A stretch of DNA of 64,000 nt from Candidatus Eremiobacterota bacterium (lineage in GTDB: Bacteria > Vulcanimicrobiota > Vulcanimicrobiia > Vulcanimicrobiales > Vulcanimicrobiaceae). Positions 16,375 through 25,082 of this stretch are shown piece after piece; within the stretch, counting starts at the first letter, position 1, and the number at the start of each line of letters is the position of its first letter. Below the pieces are notes generated by a model, which was given only the letters and a program-made list of their open reading frames with translations, was not told the DNA's origin and searched no databases. Where the stretch lies: positions 35,211 to 99,210 of the forward strand of contig JAFAKB010000014.1 in assembly GCA_019235885.1 (NCBI GenBank). The letters run 5' to 3'. The translations under genes were made by a program, and so were the position numbers.

Positions 16375-16746
16375 TCAATCTGATTCCGCTGCCTGTCGTG
16401 ACGGGCGGCGGCCGCTGGCATCACAGGCCCTACTGCGGCTTTGATGATGACGCCGTGGCACGCAGGCTTGTGTGGAGCAGCTGTGGTCGCCGCATACGAG
16501 CTGGCAAAGAGGCACGCCGAGGGCTGCTGCGAGCGCCGGTAGGACGCGCTTGTCGGCAGGTTTTCCGGATTCGAGCTGTCGGATCGTGCCGGCGAGGACG
16601 TTGGCTTCTCTTGCCAGATCGTAGATGCTGTAGCCGCGTGCGATGCGAAGACGGAAGATCCGCGCCGATAGCGCCTCTACTGGTGCGACTCTGCGGTGGC
16701 CGTTCCAACGAATCGGCTTGGGTGGCGGCGAATGCTTCGTAATCAT
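16375..16746 (-). CDS. XRE-family regulator
   Basis: 123 residues from ATG 16746, which overlaps the stop of the upstream gene as ATGA. The helix-turn-helix is at about residues 28-90: ARIFRLRIARGYSIYDLARE, ANVLAGTIRQLESGKPADK, VLPALAAALGVPLCQLVCG. The remaining 30 residues are basic and unstructured. It probably controls the two-gene unit it belongs to or the adjacent accessory genes. Confidence 0.78.
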   Translation of the reverse strand: MITKHSPPPKPIRWNGHRRVAPVEALSARIFRLRIARGYSIYDLAREANVLAGTIRQLESGKPADKRVLPALAAALGVPLCQLVCGDHSCSTQACVPRRHHQSRSRACDASGRRPSRQAAESD

Positions 16747-17147
16747 CGCTTCGCCTTGCTGCAATAGAAGGCAACTTCGAGCGCGTAGCTGATCGAGGCG
16801 CGCAGGCAGACGCAGGCGAAGCGCACGTCGGATGCGCGCGCTGCATCGGCTGCCGTGAAGCGGAAGCCGCCGTTCGACTCGTCGGCGCCGGCGTCGATGC
16901 CGTGGTCTTGCAGGAAGCGGACGACGATCTCGGCATTGAAGTCGTTGACCTGCACGAGGCCGGCCATGTTCTGGTGTTGCTCGTCCGTCACGTCGGCGAT
17001 CGACGAGTAGAACTCGGTGAGTGACGCCATCATGCGATCACCCAGCGGTGATGATGAAACGAGCGGCGATCGGCTCTCGAAAGGCCGCGCCGAGGGCTCG
17101 ACGTCAATGCGTCGAACACGCAGATTGTCATTCGATGGTAACCTCAT
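16743..17147 (-). CDS. Protein of unknown function paired with an XRE regulator
   Basis: 134 residues from ATG 17147, or 39 residues shorter from the ATG near 17033. The core (TEFYSSIADVTDEQHQNMAG, NDFNAEIVVRFLQDHGI, YALEVAFYCSKAKR) looks helical and compact with two cysteines; no family is recognised. Its stop overlaps the XRE gene start, so the two are co-translated. A clear TATAAT promoter lies about 80 bp upstream of the first ATG. The layout resembles small regulator pairs in accessory regions, but I cannot assign a function. Confidence 0.5.
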   Translation of the reverse strand: MRLPSNDNLRVRRIDVEPSARPFESRSPLVSSSPLGDRMMASLTEFYSSIADVTDEQHQNMAGLVQVNDFNAEIVVRFLQDHGIDAGADESNGGFRFTAADAARASDVRFACVCLRASISYALEVAFYCSKAKR

Positions 17148-17156
17148 CGGGTGACG

Positions 17157-17200
17157 GGCTCGGCCGGTGGTGACACACCGGTCGGGCCGCTTTGTTTTGT
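17157..17200 (+). terminator. Stem-loop with U-rich tail, plus-strand orientation
   Basis: Arms at 17157-17169 and 17176-17188, 13 pairs in plus-strand RNA including two G-U pairs, 6-base loop, then GCTTTGTTTTGT. In minus-strand RNA the same two positions are A-C mismatches, so the stem suits plus-strand RNA better. No plus-strand gene precedes it closely, so it may stop antisense transcription into the promoter at 17228-17257. Confidence 0.45.
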
Positions 17201-17227
17201 AATACGCGAAGTTTTTCGCTCGTAAAA

Positions 17228-17257
17228 ATTATAGCACGAACATGCGTTCGGCATCAA
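17228..17257 (-). promoter_or_regulatory. Sigma-70-like promoter of the 134-aa/XRE gene pair
   Basis: Minus strand: TTGATG (17252-17257), 18 bp, TATAAT (17228-17233). A perfect -10 in an AT-rich pocket. The leader then contains a small hairpin (GCGAA/TTCGC, about 17206-17219) and the larger stem at 17157-17188 before ATG 17147. Confidence 0.6.
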
Positions 17258-17414
17258 TGTCGCCGCGAAAGTTTTCCAACGCGCTTCGGCGGCGCGCGCT
17301 AAGACTACACCACTTCAGCAACGGAAACGCCAGGCGGAATCTGCGCGCGAGCGGACACGACGATCACCATCGGTCCCCAGGCCATCGTCCGCCCGCGAGG
17401 CGGCGACGCGCATG

Positions 17415-17882
17415 TTACGAGATGCCGTTCGCCGACGTCTTGGAGCGCGTCAGCTCGGCGACGATGCGGCGCAGGAAGTCGCGCGCGGACGCCTCGGCGA
17501 TCCGCTTGCCGACCGCGGCGTCGAACAGGGCGCCGGCGCCGCGTCCGGGCGGGTCGTAGGTGCCGTCGAGGCGGACGAGGACCGTTCGCCCGTCTTCGCT
17601 CAGATCGGAGCTCACGACGGCGCGCAGCGCAGGCAGCGCCGAGCGCGCCGCCGGCTCCCACGAGACGATCACGACGTCGTTCAAGCGGGACTCGTCGAGC
17701 GCGCGAGCGATGCCGCAGCGGACGTCGTACTGCGCCTCCAGCGCCGCGCTCGTCCCGAGGCGCAGCGGGACCCGGACTCTGAGCATGCTCCCTCGGCACA
17801 CGTCGCGAATCGCTCGCTCGAGCGCACCCGGCTCGGCCACGGCGGTGCCCGGCAGCAGATCTTCGACGACCACGCGGGTCAT
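17415..17882 (-). CDS. SRPBCC (CoxG-like) protein
   Basis: 155 residues. The C-terminal block (VRLDGTYDPPGRGAGALFDAAVGKRIAEASARDFLRRIVAEL) is the START/Bet v1-type helix seen in CoxG-like proteins, and it matches two paralogues at 28238 and 28753. These proteins have a hydrophobic pocket and often assist redox enzymes or membranes; the ligand is unknown. The ATG at 17882 is chosen because the regulon -10 ends 7 bp before it; two further ATGs upstream fall inside the promoter. It is divergent from the hybrid histidine kinase gene. Confidence 0.75.
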   Translation of the reverse strand: MTRVVVEDLLPGTAVAEPGALERAIRDVCRGSMLRVRVPLRLGTSAALEAQYDVRCGIARALDESRLNDVVIVSWEPAARSALPALRAVVSSDLSEDGRTVLVRLDGTYDPPGRGAGALFDAAVGKRIAEASARDFLRRIVAELTRSKTSANGIS

Positions 17883-17921
17883 GGGATGCATCATCGCGGC
17901 CGCGAGAGAATATCTCGTGAA
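17883..17921 (-). promoter_or_regulatory. 11-bp repeat promoter of the SRPBCC gene at 17882
   Basis: Minus strand: TTCACG (17916-17921), 5 bp, TTCTCT (17905-17910), 9 bp, -10 GATGAT (17890-17895), 7 bp, ATG. Confidence 0.65.
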
Positions 17922-17948
17922 GTCCGCGTTCACACCCGGGAGGTGTCC

Positions 17949-20207
17949 GTGAGAGACCTTCGCCAGGTGGTCGCCGCCGCCCCGATCGCGATCGTGGTCG
18001 CCGACGGAGCCGGCCGCATTCTCCTCGCCAACGATCAGGGCGAGCGTCTCTTCGGATACGATGCGAACGAGCTGCTGGGGCGGCCGGTCGAGATGCTCGT
18101 CCCCGAACGGTTTCGCGACGCGCATCCGATCTTGCGCGGCGGTTACGCGGAATCGCCCGAGTCGCGCCCGATGGGCGCGGGACGCGACCTCTACGGTTTG
18201 CGCAAGGACGGAACCGAGGTCCCGATCGAGATCGGTCTGAACCCGGTCGAGACCGACGACGGCCGCGTGACCCTCGCGGCGATCGTCGACATCACCGAGC
18301 GCAAGCGCAGTGAGGAGCACCTGCGGCGGATCGTCGACGCCTCGCCGTACGCGATGCTGGTCGTCGACACGGCGGGCACCATCACGCTGATCAACGCGCA
18401 GACCTCGGCGCTGTTCGGCTACGAGCCCGAGGAGCTGCTGGGCGCACCTGTCGAGACGCTGATCCCGGCGCGCTTCCGCGCCGGCCACGGGCTGCTGCGG
18501 CACGAGTACGCGCAGACATCCTCCACCCGCCCGATGGGAGCGGGACGCGATCTCTTCGCGCTGCGCAAGGACGGCGCCGAGATCCCGGTCGAGATCGGGC
18601 TGAGCCCGCTCAGCACGCCGAAGGGCGACTTCGTCCTGGCCTCCGTCGTCGACATCACCGAGCGGAAGAACGCTGAGGAGATGCGGCTCCAGCGCGACCG
18701 CGCGATCGACGCCTCGAAGATCAAGTCGCAGTTCGTCGCGACGATGAGCCACGAGCTGCGCACGCCGCTGAACGCGATCATCGGCTCGGCCGAGCTGCTC
18801 GGAACGACGACGCTCGACGACCGTCAGCGCGCGTTCGTCGGCTCGATCGAGGAGTCGGCTGAGGCGCTCCTGGCGATCATCAGCAGCATCCTCGACCTCT
18901 CGAAGATCGAGGCCGGGAAGGTAGAGCTCGGCGCGCACGAGTTCGACCTCGAAGCGCTGGTCGAGGCGTCGGCGGGCGTGCTGGCGCAGCACGTCAAGCA
19001 GAAGGGTCTGCGGCTGTACACGTTCGTCGACCCGTCGATCCCGCCGATCGTGCGCGGCGACGCCGATCGCCTGCGCCAGATTCTCCTGAACTTGTTGGCG
19101 AATGCGCTCAAGTTCACCGAGCGCGGACAAATCGTGCTGCGGGCGCTGCCGCTCGAGACCTCGGTACGGCACGCGACGGTGCGCTTCGAGGTCGAGGACA
19201 CCGGGATCGGGATCGCACCCGACGTGATCCCGCAGCTCTTCGAGCCGTTCGTGCAGGCCGACAGCTCGTCGTCGCGGCGCTACGGCGGGACCGGCCTAGG
19301 GCTCTCGATCTCGAAGCGTCTCGTCGAGCTGATGGGCGGCACGATCGGCGTGAACAGCGAGCCCGACCGCGGCTCGACCTTCTGGTTCACGGCGCGCTTC
19401 GCGCGCGCGAGCGCCGCGGTGCCGACGCGCCGCGTGTACGGCGTCCGCGCGCTGATCGTCACCAGCGACGCCGAGCTCGCCGACACGCTTTCGCGCTACG
19501 CCGAGGCATGGGGGATTCCGGCGGCGCACGCGCGCGGCACCGCTGGAATCGCGGAGGCGATGCTCGCCCATCGCGGGACGCAAGAGGACTGCATCGTCCT
19601 GGCCGACGTCGACAGCGTCGAGACGGAAGCGCTCGTCGCCGCGCTGCGCGACCACGGGATCGCCGAGGAGGCGATCGTCGCGATCGGCGGCGAGGAGCGC
19701 GTCGCGAAGCCGATCCGGCAAGCGGTGCTCTTCGACCGGATCGTCTCGGCGCTCGGGCACACGGACGACGAACCGGGCGCGGCGCCGGTCCCCGCGGAGA
19801 CCGTCCCGGCCGGGAAGGTGCTGGTCGCCGAGGACAATGCGAGCCTGCAAGAGATTCTTCAGGAACAGTTCGCTCGGCTCGGGGTTCCCGTGACGATCGT
19901 CTCCGACGGCGCCCGCGCGATCGAGGCGCTCGCGCGCGAACCGTATGCGCTCGTTTTCATGGACGTCCACATGCCGAACGTCGACGGCTTCGCGGCGACG
20001 CGCGCGGTGCGCATGAGCGAGCGCGGCACCGGGACGCACGTCCCGATCGTCGCGATGACCGCGAACGCGTTCAAGGAAGACCGCGAGGCGTGCCTCGCCG
20101 CCGGGATGGACGACTACCTCTCCAAACCGATGCGCATCAACGACCTTCGTACGATGATCGAACGGTGGATGGGCGACGCCACGCGCGTACCCGGTCCTGT
20201 GCACTGA
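17949..20207 (+). CDS. Hybrid sensor histidine kinase: PAS-PAS-HisKA-HATPase-REC-REC
   Basis: 752 residues from GTG 17949 (GGGAGG 5 bp before). Two PAS domains (about 1-120 and 122-245) are near duplicates, each ending in GAGRDLxxLRKDGxExPxEIG and VDITERK. The H-box is [14 protein letters not shown] (about 270). ATPase boxes are [20 protein letters not shown] and [12 protein letters not shown] first receiver-like domain (about 495-600) lacks the acidic pair. The second (from about 620) is intact: [32 protein letters not shown]. No membrane segments, so it is a cytoplasmic sensor, perhaps of redox state through the PAS domains. No output regulator lies adjacent. Confidence 0.93.
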   Translation: MRDLRQVVAAAPIAIVVADGAGRILLANDQGERLFGYDANELLGRPVEMLVPERFRDAHPILRGGYAESPESRPMGAGRDLYGLRKDGTEVPIEIGLNPVETDDGRVTLAAIVDITERKRSEEHLRRIVDASPYAMLVVDTAGTITLINAQTSALFGYEPEELLGAPVETLIPARFRAGHGLLRHEYAQTSSTRPMGAGRDLFALRKDGAEIPVEIGLSPLSTPKGDFVLASVVDITERKNAEEMRLQRDRAIDASKIKSQFVATMSHELRTPLNAIIGSAELLGTTTLDDRQRAFVGSIEESAEALLAIISSILDLSKIEAGKVELGAHEFDLEALVEASAGVLAQHVKQKGLRLYTFVDPSIPPIVRGDADRLRQILLNLLANALKFTERGQIVLRALPLETSVRHATVRFEVEDTGIGIAPDVIPQLFEPFVQADSSSSRRYGGTGLGLSISKRLVELMGGTIGVNSEPDRGSTFWFTARFARASAAVPTRRVYGVRALIVTSDAELADTLSRYAEAWGIPAAHARGTAGIAEAMLAHRGTQEDCIVLADVDSVETEALVAALRDHGIAEEAIVAIGGEERVAKPIRQAVLFDRIVSALGHTDDEPGAAPVPAETVPAGKVLVAEDNASLQEILQEQFARLGVPVTIVSDGARAIEALAREPYALVFMDVHMPNVDGFAATRAVRMSERGTGTHVPIVAMTANAFKEDREACLAAGMDDYLSKPMRINDLRTMIERWMGDATRVPGPVH

Positions 20208-20348
20208 ACAGCGTCGGCGACGAGCTGCGCGCGAATCCCGAGCGCATCGAAGCGGCGAGCTTCGGCGAGGGGCAGTCTCCTTGCTGGGCTGGGTGAGCCG
20301 TCACAGGGCAGGAAAGGCGGTTCGCTTCGCCCTAACTAGGCGCTCCTA

Positions 20349-21482
20349 ATGCGAATGTTAGGAGAGCCTCACTGGATCGGCGTCTCCGCGCTTATGCTGC
20401 TCCTGGCAGCTCTTTCCGCACCCCGGCCGGTCGTGGCGCTACCCATTTTCGCGCGTCAGTACCAGGTGTCGTGCGCGAAGTGCCATTCCGTCATCCCGCA
20501 CCTCAATGAATTCGGGGCCGCCTTCCTGGCCAGCGGCTATCGCATTCCGGGTCTGCAGCCCGGCCCGGCGTTCCCGCTCGCCACGAAAGTGAACCTCAGC
20601 GATTCGAGCCAAAACCAGGGGAACGGCCCCGACGGCGCAGGCCTCCCGAAGGCAATCGTCGACGAGGTTGAGCTCTTCACCGCGGGCGCGATCGGCTCAC
20701 GTGGGAGTTATCTCGTCGAGCAGTACGCACTCGACGGCGGAATGCCCGGCTCAACGCGCGACGCGTGGGTGATGGATCGCGTCAATCCATGGCCGGCGCG
20801 CATCCCCCTGTACGTCCAGGCCGGATCGTTCACGCTTCCGCTCCCAGTCGATCCGGAAACGTTCCGCGACACCGCCCAGCACTACACGATCTACGACCAA
20901 ACCGTAGGGACGAATCCGTTCAAGTTCTTCGATCCGAAGATCGGCGTTCACGTGAGCGCCGGCGATCCGTTGCACGGCTTCAGCGGTCAGTTCTTCGCGG
21001 GACCCGGCCACGACCGGCAAAGCGGAATCGCGTCGACGGGGATCGACACCATGGCATATGCGCAAGAGTCGATGGGGCTCCTGACGCTCGCGGCGTACCG
21101 CTATAACGGCACGCGGCCGACACCGTACGGTCCAAAGGATGAATTTCGACGCACCGGCGTCGGGCTCATGTGGAATCAATGGGGACGGTTCTCGAGCGAG
21201 ACGGTGCTGCAGAACGGGTGGGACAGCAACTGCGTCGGTGGGCTTTTCGGCTGTTCGTCGAGCGGCGGTTTCACGCAGCTGCGCTATCAATTCAATCGAA
21301 GGCTCTACGTCGGCGGGCGGTACGAGGGAACGGCCGACTCGACCGGTGGGTTCGCGCGCGACACGGTGTTTCTGCTCGGCTGGGGACCGTCCGAACATTC
21401 CCGATTTACGATCGAGGACATAATTCAGCATGTTCCGCAGACGACACATACGATGAACTTCCAGTTCACGTTCGCCGAATGA
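20349..21482 (+). CDS. Haem c-bearing porin-like outer-membrane protein
   Basis: 377 residues. After a signal peptide (ALMLLLAALSAPRPVVA) the mature N-terminus carries one haem c motif (YQVSCAKCHSVIPHLNEFG). The rest alternates as a beta-barrel, with typical strands (YLVEQYALDG, GLLTLAAYRYNGT, RLYVGGRYEGTAD) and a C-terminal aromatic-rich strand (NFQFTFAE). A related protein is at 29273-30436 with the same haem-then-barrel order. It may carry electrons at the outer membrane. ATG 20349 has no Shine-Dalgarno, so the start is uncertain; ATG 20355 is in frame. The YceI gene overlaps its stop. Confidence 0.72.
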   Translation: MRMLGEPHWIGVSALMLLLAALSAPRPVVALPIFARQYQVSCAKCHSVIPHLNEFGAAFLASGYRIPGLQPGPAFPLATKVNLSDSSQNQGNGPDGAGLPKAIVDEVELFTAGAIGSRGSYLVEQYALDGGMPGSTRDAWVMDRVNPWPARIPLYVQAGSFTLPLPVDPETFRDTAQHYTIYDQTVGTNPFKFFDPKIGVHVSAGDPLHGFSGQFFAGPGHDRQSGIASTGIDTMAYAQESMGLLTLAAYRYNGTRPTPYGPKDEFRRTGVGLMWNQWGRFSSETVLQNGWDSNCVGGLFGCSSSGGFTQLRYQFNRRLYVGGRYEGTADSTGGFARDTVFLLGWGPSEHSRFTIEDIIQHVPQTTHTMNFQFTFAE

Positions 21483-22036
21483 GGCGCACGTCAATCGTCG
21501 CCGTCGCGCTCGTTGCGGCGATCTCTTCCACCGCACTCGCGCAGGCAGCGGAGCAGCGCGCGATCGACCCTGCAAAGTCGAAGGCGCAATTCTCGATCCA
21601 GCACATCTTCGTCGAGCACGTCACCGGGACGATCCCGATCCAGAGTGGCGTCGTGGACCTCCCCGCGGGGTCGGTAATTCCCGTCAGGGCAACCGCCGTG
21701 CTCGACGCGACGAAATTCAATACGGGCGATTCGGACCGCGACGGTTCGCTGACGAGCCCTGACTACTTCGACACGAAGAAGTTTCCGACGTGGACGTTCA
21801 CGAGTACCAAGATCACGCCGACCGGGCCTGGGTCGTTCGGTATGGATGGGGTGCTCACGATGCACGGGGTGACGCAGCCCGAACATCTCGACGTCACGGT
21901 TCGCGGCGACGCCGGCCATCCGGTCTATCGCGCGGTCGGGCACATCGATCGTCGGACATGGGAGATGAAGGGCACGCGCCTCGACCCGGTCATCGGCAAC
22001 GTCGCCGACGTCACGCTTGACATCGTCTTGAAATGA
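21479..22036 (+). CDS. Secreted YceI-family protein
   Basis: 185 residues, ATG in ATGA overlap with the haem-porin gene, so the two are translated together. Signal peptide SIVAVALVAAISSTALAQA. The YceI lipocalin-like fold is shown by IDPAKSKAQFSIQHIFVEHVTGT, FNTGDSDRDGSL, PDYFDTKKFPTWTF and GVLTMHGVTQPEHLDV. YceI proteins bind isoprenoid (polyprenyl) lipids in the periplasm; next to electron-transfer proteins this suggests a quinone-related or lipid-carrier role (inference). Confidence 0.9.
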   Translation: MRRTSIVAVALVAAISSTALAQAAEQRAIDPAKSKAQFSIQHIFVEHVTGTIPIQSGVVDLPAGSVIPVRATAVLDATKFNTGDSDRDGSLTSPDYFDTKKFPTWTFTSTKITPTGPGSFGMDGVLTMHGVTQPEHLDVTVRGDAGHPVYRAVGHIDRRTWEMKGTRLDPVIGNVADVTLDIVLK

Positions 22037-22067
22037 CGCGACAGCCCCGTTCGATTCTGGAGTGCGC

Positions 22068-23114
22068 TCACAGCGACGTGAGGTAACCCAGCAACGCCTC
22101 TCGTTCGCGGGTTGAAAGCCGGGCGAACGCCGCCGCCGAATCGGCGGCTTGTCCGCCGTGCAGCGCGATCGCTTCGCGCAGCGAGCGCGCCGCACCATCG
22201 TGCAAGTACGGCGGTCCGGTCGAGGCGACGCCCCACAGCGGCGCCGTCCGAAACTCGCGCGCGGTGGCCGCGCCGTCGCGCAGCTCCGCGGCCCGCGCTC
22301 CCATGTCGTGCAGCAGCAGATCGGTGTACGGTGCGATCGTCGTCCCGCTCAGTTGCGGCTCAGGCGCGAAGCGTCCCAAAGCCAACCCCATGCGATGGCA
22401 ATCGGCGCAGCGCAGCGTCTCGAACACCGCGCGTCCGGGCGCAACACCGGTTCGCTCGGCCTGCGGCGGGGCGGCGAGCCGCTGCAGGAACGCCGTGATC
22501 GCCGCGACGTCGCGCGCCTCGTCGCCTGCGGGGACGCCGAGCTCGCCGGGAAACGCGCCGGCGACGAAGGCCCGCACCGCGGGCGACGTCGCTTTCCACC
22601 CGAACCGTCCGATCCGCGCATCCCGGAGCCGCGCGATGCGGCCGCGATGCCGCGGTGTGCGCTGCGCTTCGTCCGCGGCGACGCGCTCGAGCTCGGCGTC
22701 CGAAACCGCTTCGAGCAAGCCGATCCCGTAGAGCGGCGGCGGGATTCGCACGAACCGCCGCGCCGGCGGCCGGCGCCGGACCGGGAACCCGTGCACGAGC
22801 ACGTACCGCTGAAACGTGGCCGCGCGGTCGGCCGCAGAGCGCTTGATCACGAAGTCGCCGGCGAGGACTTGTGAACCGCCGGCGGTCGGGAGAAAGTGGC
22901 ACTCGCTGCAAAAGCTCGCGTTGAACGCGCCGCGGATCTGCGCTCTGCGGTCGGCGGAGAAGGCCAATGCTCCCGCGCGCGCGAGCTCGTCGTTTCCGAG
23001 CACCTCGCCGAAGCGCGCACCGCGGTAGCCGGAAGCGTCGCGGTTCTGGAGCGCCTCCGAGCCGAGCGCAAGCATGATGAGCGCCGCCGCCGCGACGCAG
23101 GCGCGAGCCGACAA
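22068..23114 (-). CDS. DUF1111 di-haem oxidoreductase-like protein
   Basis: 348 residues from TTG 23114, chosen because GGAGGAG lies 7 bp before it and a signal peptide (CVAAAALIMLALGSEA) follows. Two haem c motifs: CSECH near residue 60 and CADCH near 235. The C-terminal block IAPYTDLLLHDMGARAAEL, then FRTAPLWGVASTGPPYLHDGAARSL, is diagnostic of DUF1111 (MauG-like, putative peroxidase). It follows the MetA-type outer-membrane gene and the CuA-like cupredoxin gene on the same strand. Its Shine-Dalgarno is buried in a strong hairpin (23122-23156). Confidence 0.85.
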   Translation of the reverse strand: MSARACVAAAALIMLALGSEALQNRDASGYRGARFGEVLGNDELARAGALAFSADRRAQIRGAFNASFCSECHFLPTAGGSQVLAGDFVIKRSAADRAATFQRYVLVHGFPVRRRPPARRFVRIPPPLYGIGLLEAVSDAELERVAADEAQRTPRHRGRIARLRDARIGRFGWKATSPAVRAFVAGAFPGELGVPAGDEARDVAAITAFLQRLAAPPQAERTGVAPGRAVFETLRCADCHRMGLALGRFAPEPQLSGTTIAPYTDLLLHDMGARAAELRDGAATAREFRTAPLWGVASTGPPYLHDGAARSLREAIALHGGQAADSAAAFARLSTREREALLGYLTSL

Positions 23115-23121
23115 TGCGGTA

Positions 23122-23156
23122 CTCCTCCGAGGGTGCCCGGCTACCCCTCGGAGGAG
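23122..23156 (-). promoter_or_regulatory. Hairpin sequestering the Shine-Dalgarno of the DUF1111 gene
   Basis: Perfect 12-bp arms (23122-23133 and 23145-23156) with an 11-base loop. In the minus-strand RNA the 3' arm CCCTCGGAGGAG contains the ribosome-binding site itself, 7 bases before TTG 23114. It could be a translational switch, or an operon-internal stabiliser; there is no T tract. Confidence 0.6.
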
Positions 23157-23178
23157 CGCTGCAAACGCCCGTCTCGAG

Positions 23179-24033
23179 CTAAGGCCGTGTTGCCGGTTGC
23201 GCCGGCTTCGTTTCGGGTGCCGCGCTGATCTTGGGAACCTCGCCTGCCTTCGGACCCCAGGTCCAGTAGAGCGCGAAGTAGCCGATCGCGTGGCTCTCAC
23301 CCGAGATGGTGTGGCCGATGCTGAAGAGAACGTTGAAGTTGTCGTTCGGCTTGAGGTAGCCGCCGGTGTTGACGTACGTCGAGTGGCGGCCGCCGAGCGT
23401 CGTCGGCCCGTTGTAGAACACTTCGGTGCCGAGCGTCAGCTTGTCGCTGAAATCGCGCTGGACGAGCCAGCCGGCAAAACCGTAGTTCGCCATCCCCGGG
23501 GCCTTGTTGATCGCGGTCCCGCCGCCGCCGTACGTCGTCCACTTGCCGTACGACTTCTGGATCCAGATCGGCAAGCGATACCACGTGCGCCCGTTGCCCA
23601 GTCCTTTCGCGGCGTCGCCGGTCGCGAGCTCCGCCATCGGGAAGATCCCGATCTGCGGACGTCCGTTGGTCTCTTGCACGAAGCGGTACTTGATCCCGAA
23701 CTCGGCGTCGCCGATGCCGTTGGCGAACGGTCCGCCGAGCGGCGACGAGCTCGCGTACGGGACGACGAAGTGGATGTGGACGTTGGGGAGCGCGCCGGTG
23801 TTGAACTCGATCGCGGGACCGGTGCCGGAGTGTCCGCCGGCGTTGCGGTCGGTCGTCCCGAAGATGTAGCGCTCACTGTGCTTGAAGTCGATGGGCGCCG
23901 GATCGTCGGTGAGGAACGGCGGCCCGGCCAGCGCGTGCGACGCGAGCGCCGGGAGGAGCGCCAGCGACAGCGCGCCGGCGAGCACCCAGCGCAGAGCGCC
24001 GCGCACGCGACGCCCGCGCTGAACATGAGTCAT
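23179..24033 (-). CDS. MetA-type outer-membrane beta-barrel protein
   Basis: 284 residues, ATG in an ATGA overlap with the cupredoxin gene upstream. Signal peptide WVLAGALSLALLPALASHALAGP, then GPPFLTDDPAPIDFKH, the typical start of the phenol-MetA-degradation/transporter barrel family. Amphipathic strands and a C-terminal proline-rich tail (ETKPAQPATRP) follow. The substrate is unknown. Its place between a cupredoxin and a di-haem protein suggests an outer-membrane channel or scaffold for that redox unit. Confidence 0.78.
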   Translation of the reverse strand: MTHVQRGRRVRGALRWVLAGALSLALLPALASHALAGPPFLTDDPAPIDFKHSERYIFGTTDRNAGGHSGTGPAIEFNTGALPNVHIHFVVPYASSSPLGGPFANGIGDAEFGIKYRFVQETNGRPQIGIFPMAELATGDAAKGLGNGRTWYRLPIWIQKSYGKWTTYGGGGTAINKAPGMANYGFAGWLVQRDFSDKLTLGTEVFYNGPTTLGGRHSTYVNTGGYLKPNDNFNVLFSIGHTISGESHAIGYFALYWTWGPKAGEVPKISAAPETKPAQPATRP

Positions 24034-24512
24034 AGCACGATGATGTCTCCCGACATAAAGCCCTCTTTGCCGGGGCCTCCGAAGCCGGCACCCATCGCCC
24101 AGTAGCCGTGTCCGGCGTCGCACGGCAGCTTGCAGTACCAGCGGTACGTGCCTTTCTTCGCGGCCGTGAACGTGAACGTCGAGGTCACCGGCGTGACGGT
24201 CTGGTCGGCGTTCTCGTGACCGCCTTTGATCGTCGCGTCAAGGTTGAGCTCCGGGCAGGTGATCGTGTGCGCGCCTTCGTCGTAGTTGACGGCGGTGACG
24301 GTCATCGGGACGCCGGCGTGGACGACGAAGTTCGCCGGAACGACGGTGTCGTGCGGCTTTCCGTCGGGTCCTTTGATCCCTTGCGTCCCGCGGAAGACGT
24401 ACATCTCCAGCTTGTCGCCGGCCGCCGCTTCGACGCGCCGAACGGCGGTCGTAACGAGCGGAGCGGCGGCCAGGAGCGCGGCTCCCGAAAGGATCGCGCG
24501 GCGAGTGGTCAT
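24030..24512 (-). CDS. Exported cupredoxin with CuA-like ligand set
   Basis: 160 residues. The N-terminal signal (TTRRAILSGAALLAAAPLV) has a twin arginine and may be Tat-type. The cupredoxin fold ends with CKLPCDAGHGYWAM, i.e. C-x3-C-x3-H-x4-M, close to the CuA signature of oxidase subunit II and NosZ (C-x3-C-x3-H-x2-M), with an upstream histidine in EGAHTIT. It is not attached to an oxidase subunit, so it is likely a free periplasmic electron carrier. AGGAGG precedes the ATG, and the promoter belongs to the shared 11-bp-repeat set but with a 32-base leader. Confidence 0.8.
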   Translation of the reverse strand: MTTRRAILSGAALLAAAPLVTTAVRRVEAAAGDKLEMYVFRGTQGIKGPDGKPHDTVVPANFVVHAGVPMTVTAVNYDEGAHTITCPELNLDATIKGGHENADQTVTPVTSTFTFTAAKKGTYRWYCKLPCDAGHGYWAMGAGFGGPGKEGFMSGDIIVL

Positions 24513-24544
24513 GGACGTCCTCCTAAGAAGTGCTGTGTGAGTCC

Positions 24545-24576
24545 ATCCTGGACCGTCGAGACGAAGGACTCGTGAA
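24545..24576 (-). promoter_or_regulatory. 11-bp repeat promoter of the cupredoxin-MetA-DUF1111 operon
   Basis: Minus strand: TTCACG (24571-24576), 5 bp, TTCGTC (24560-24565), 9 bp, -10 CAGGAT (24545-24550). A leader of about 25-30 bases with AGGAGG follows, unlike the leaderless members. Confidence 0.65.
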
Positions 24577-24614
24577 AGCCGAGGACACGAAAAATTCTCA
24601 GGATCTTCGCCGCT

Positions 24615-25082
24615 TCAGCCGGCGGTGCGTGCGAAGCGCCCGTGAATCTGTTCGATCCGGATACGGTATGCGATCCCCGGCGCGCGGAGCCGCTCGACGT
24701 ACGTGCGGCGCGCGGAGTCCGAGGAACCGTCGGCGATTGCAATCGTGCGCAGTCGTTCACCGATGCGGAATACGGCGTCGACTGCCGATTCGCCGCGCAG
24801 CTCCGCAAAGTGCCCGATCGCCACGACGGACTCCCAGTTCGCCGCGTCGCGCACGCGGTCGACCTCGACGCAGACGCGGGGGTGGTGGCGCATCGCTTCC
24901 AGCTTGGCGCCGTCGGCGGTATAGCCCAAGAACGATATGCCGTCGTACGCGTACGTAACGGGGACGATGTACGGATAGCCACGCCGATCGACGTAGCCGA
25001 TGCGCGCGATGAATTCTTCGCGCAGCAGCTCCTCAATCTCGTTCCGGCCGAGTTTTCCGGTCTCGGTGGTGACCGTTCGCAC
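24615..25082 (-). CDS. Pyridoxamine 5'-phosphate oxidase-like flavin-binding protein
   Basis: 155 residues from GTG 25082. The split-barrel FMN fold is indicated by EFIARIGYVDRRGYPYIVPVTYAYDG, GYTADGAKLEAMRHHPRVCVEVDRV and SVVAIGHFAEL. Relatives bind FMN, F420 or haem and range from nitroreductase-like to haem-degrading; the activity cannot be chosen from sequence. There is no Shine-Dalgarno, and a -10 ends 6 bp before the GTG in the shared promoter, so the transcript is probably leaderless. Confidence 0.82.
   Translation of the reverse strand: MRTVTTETGKLGRNEIEELLREEFIARIGYVDRRGYPYIVPVTYAYDGISFLGYTADGAKLEAMRHHPRVCVEVDRVRDAANWESVVAIGHFAELRGESAVDAVFRIGERLRTIAIADGSSDSARRTYVERLRAPGIAYRIRIEQIHGRFARTAG

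Noticed and set aside
16221..16742. 173-codon frame on the plus strand opposite the XRE gene
   Set aside because: The minus strand encodes a clear helix-turn-helix protein coupled to its neighbour; the plus frame is Arg/Cys/Gly-rich without motif.
20300..20360. A regulon promoter for the haem-porin/YceI pair
   Set aside because: TTCGCT occurs, but the second half-site (CTAACT) and the -10 position do not match the pattern.
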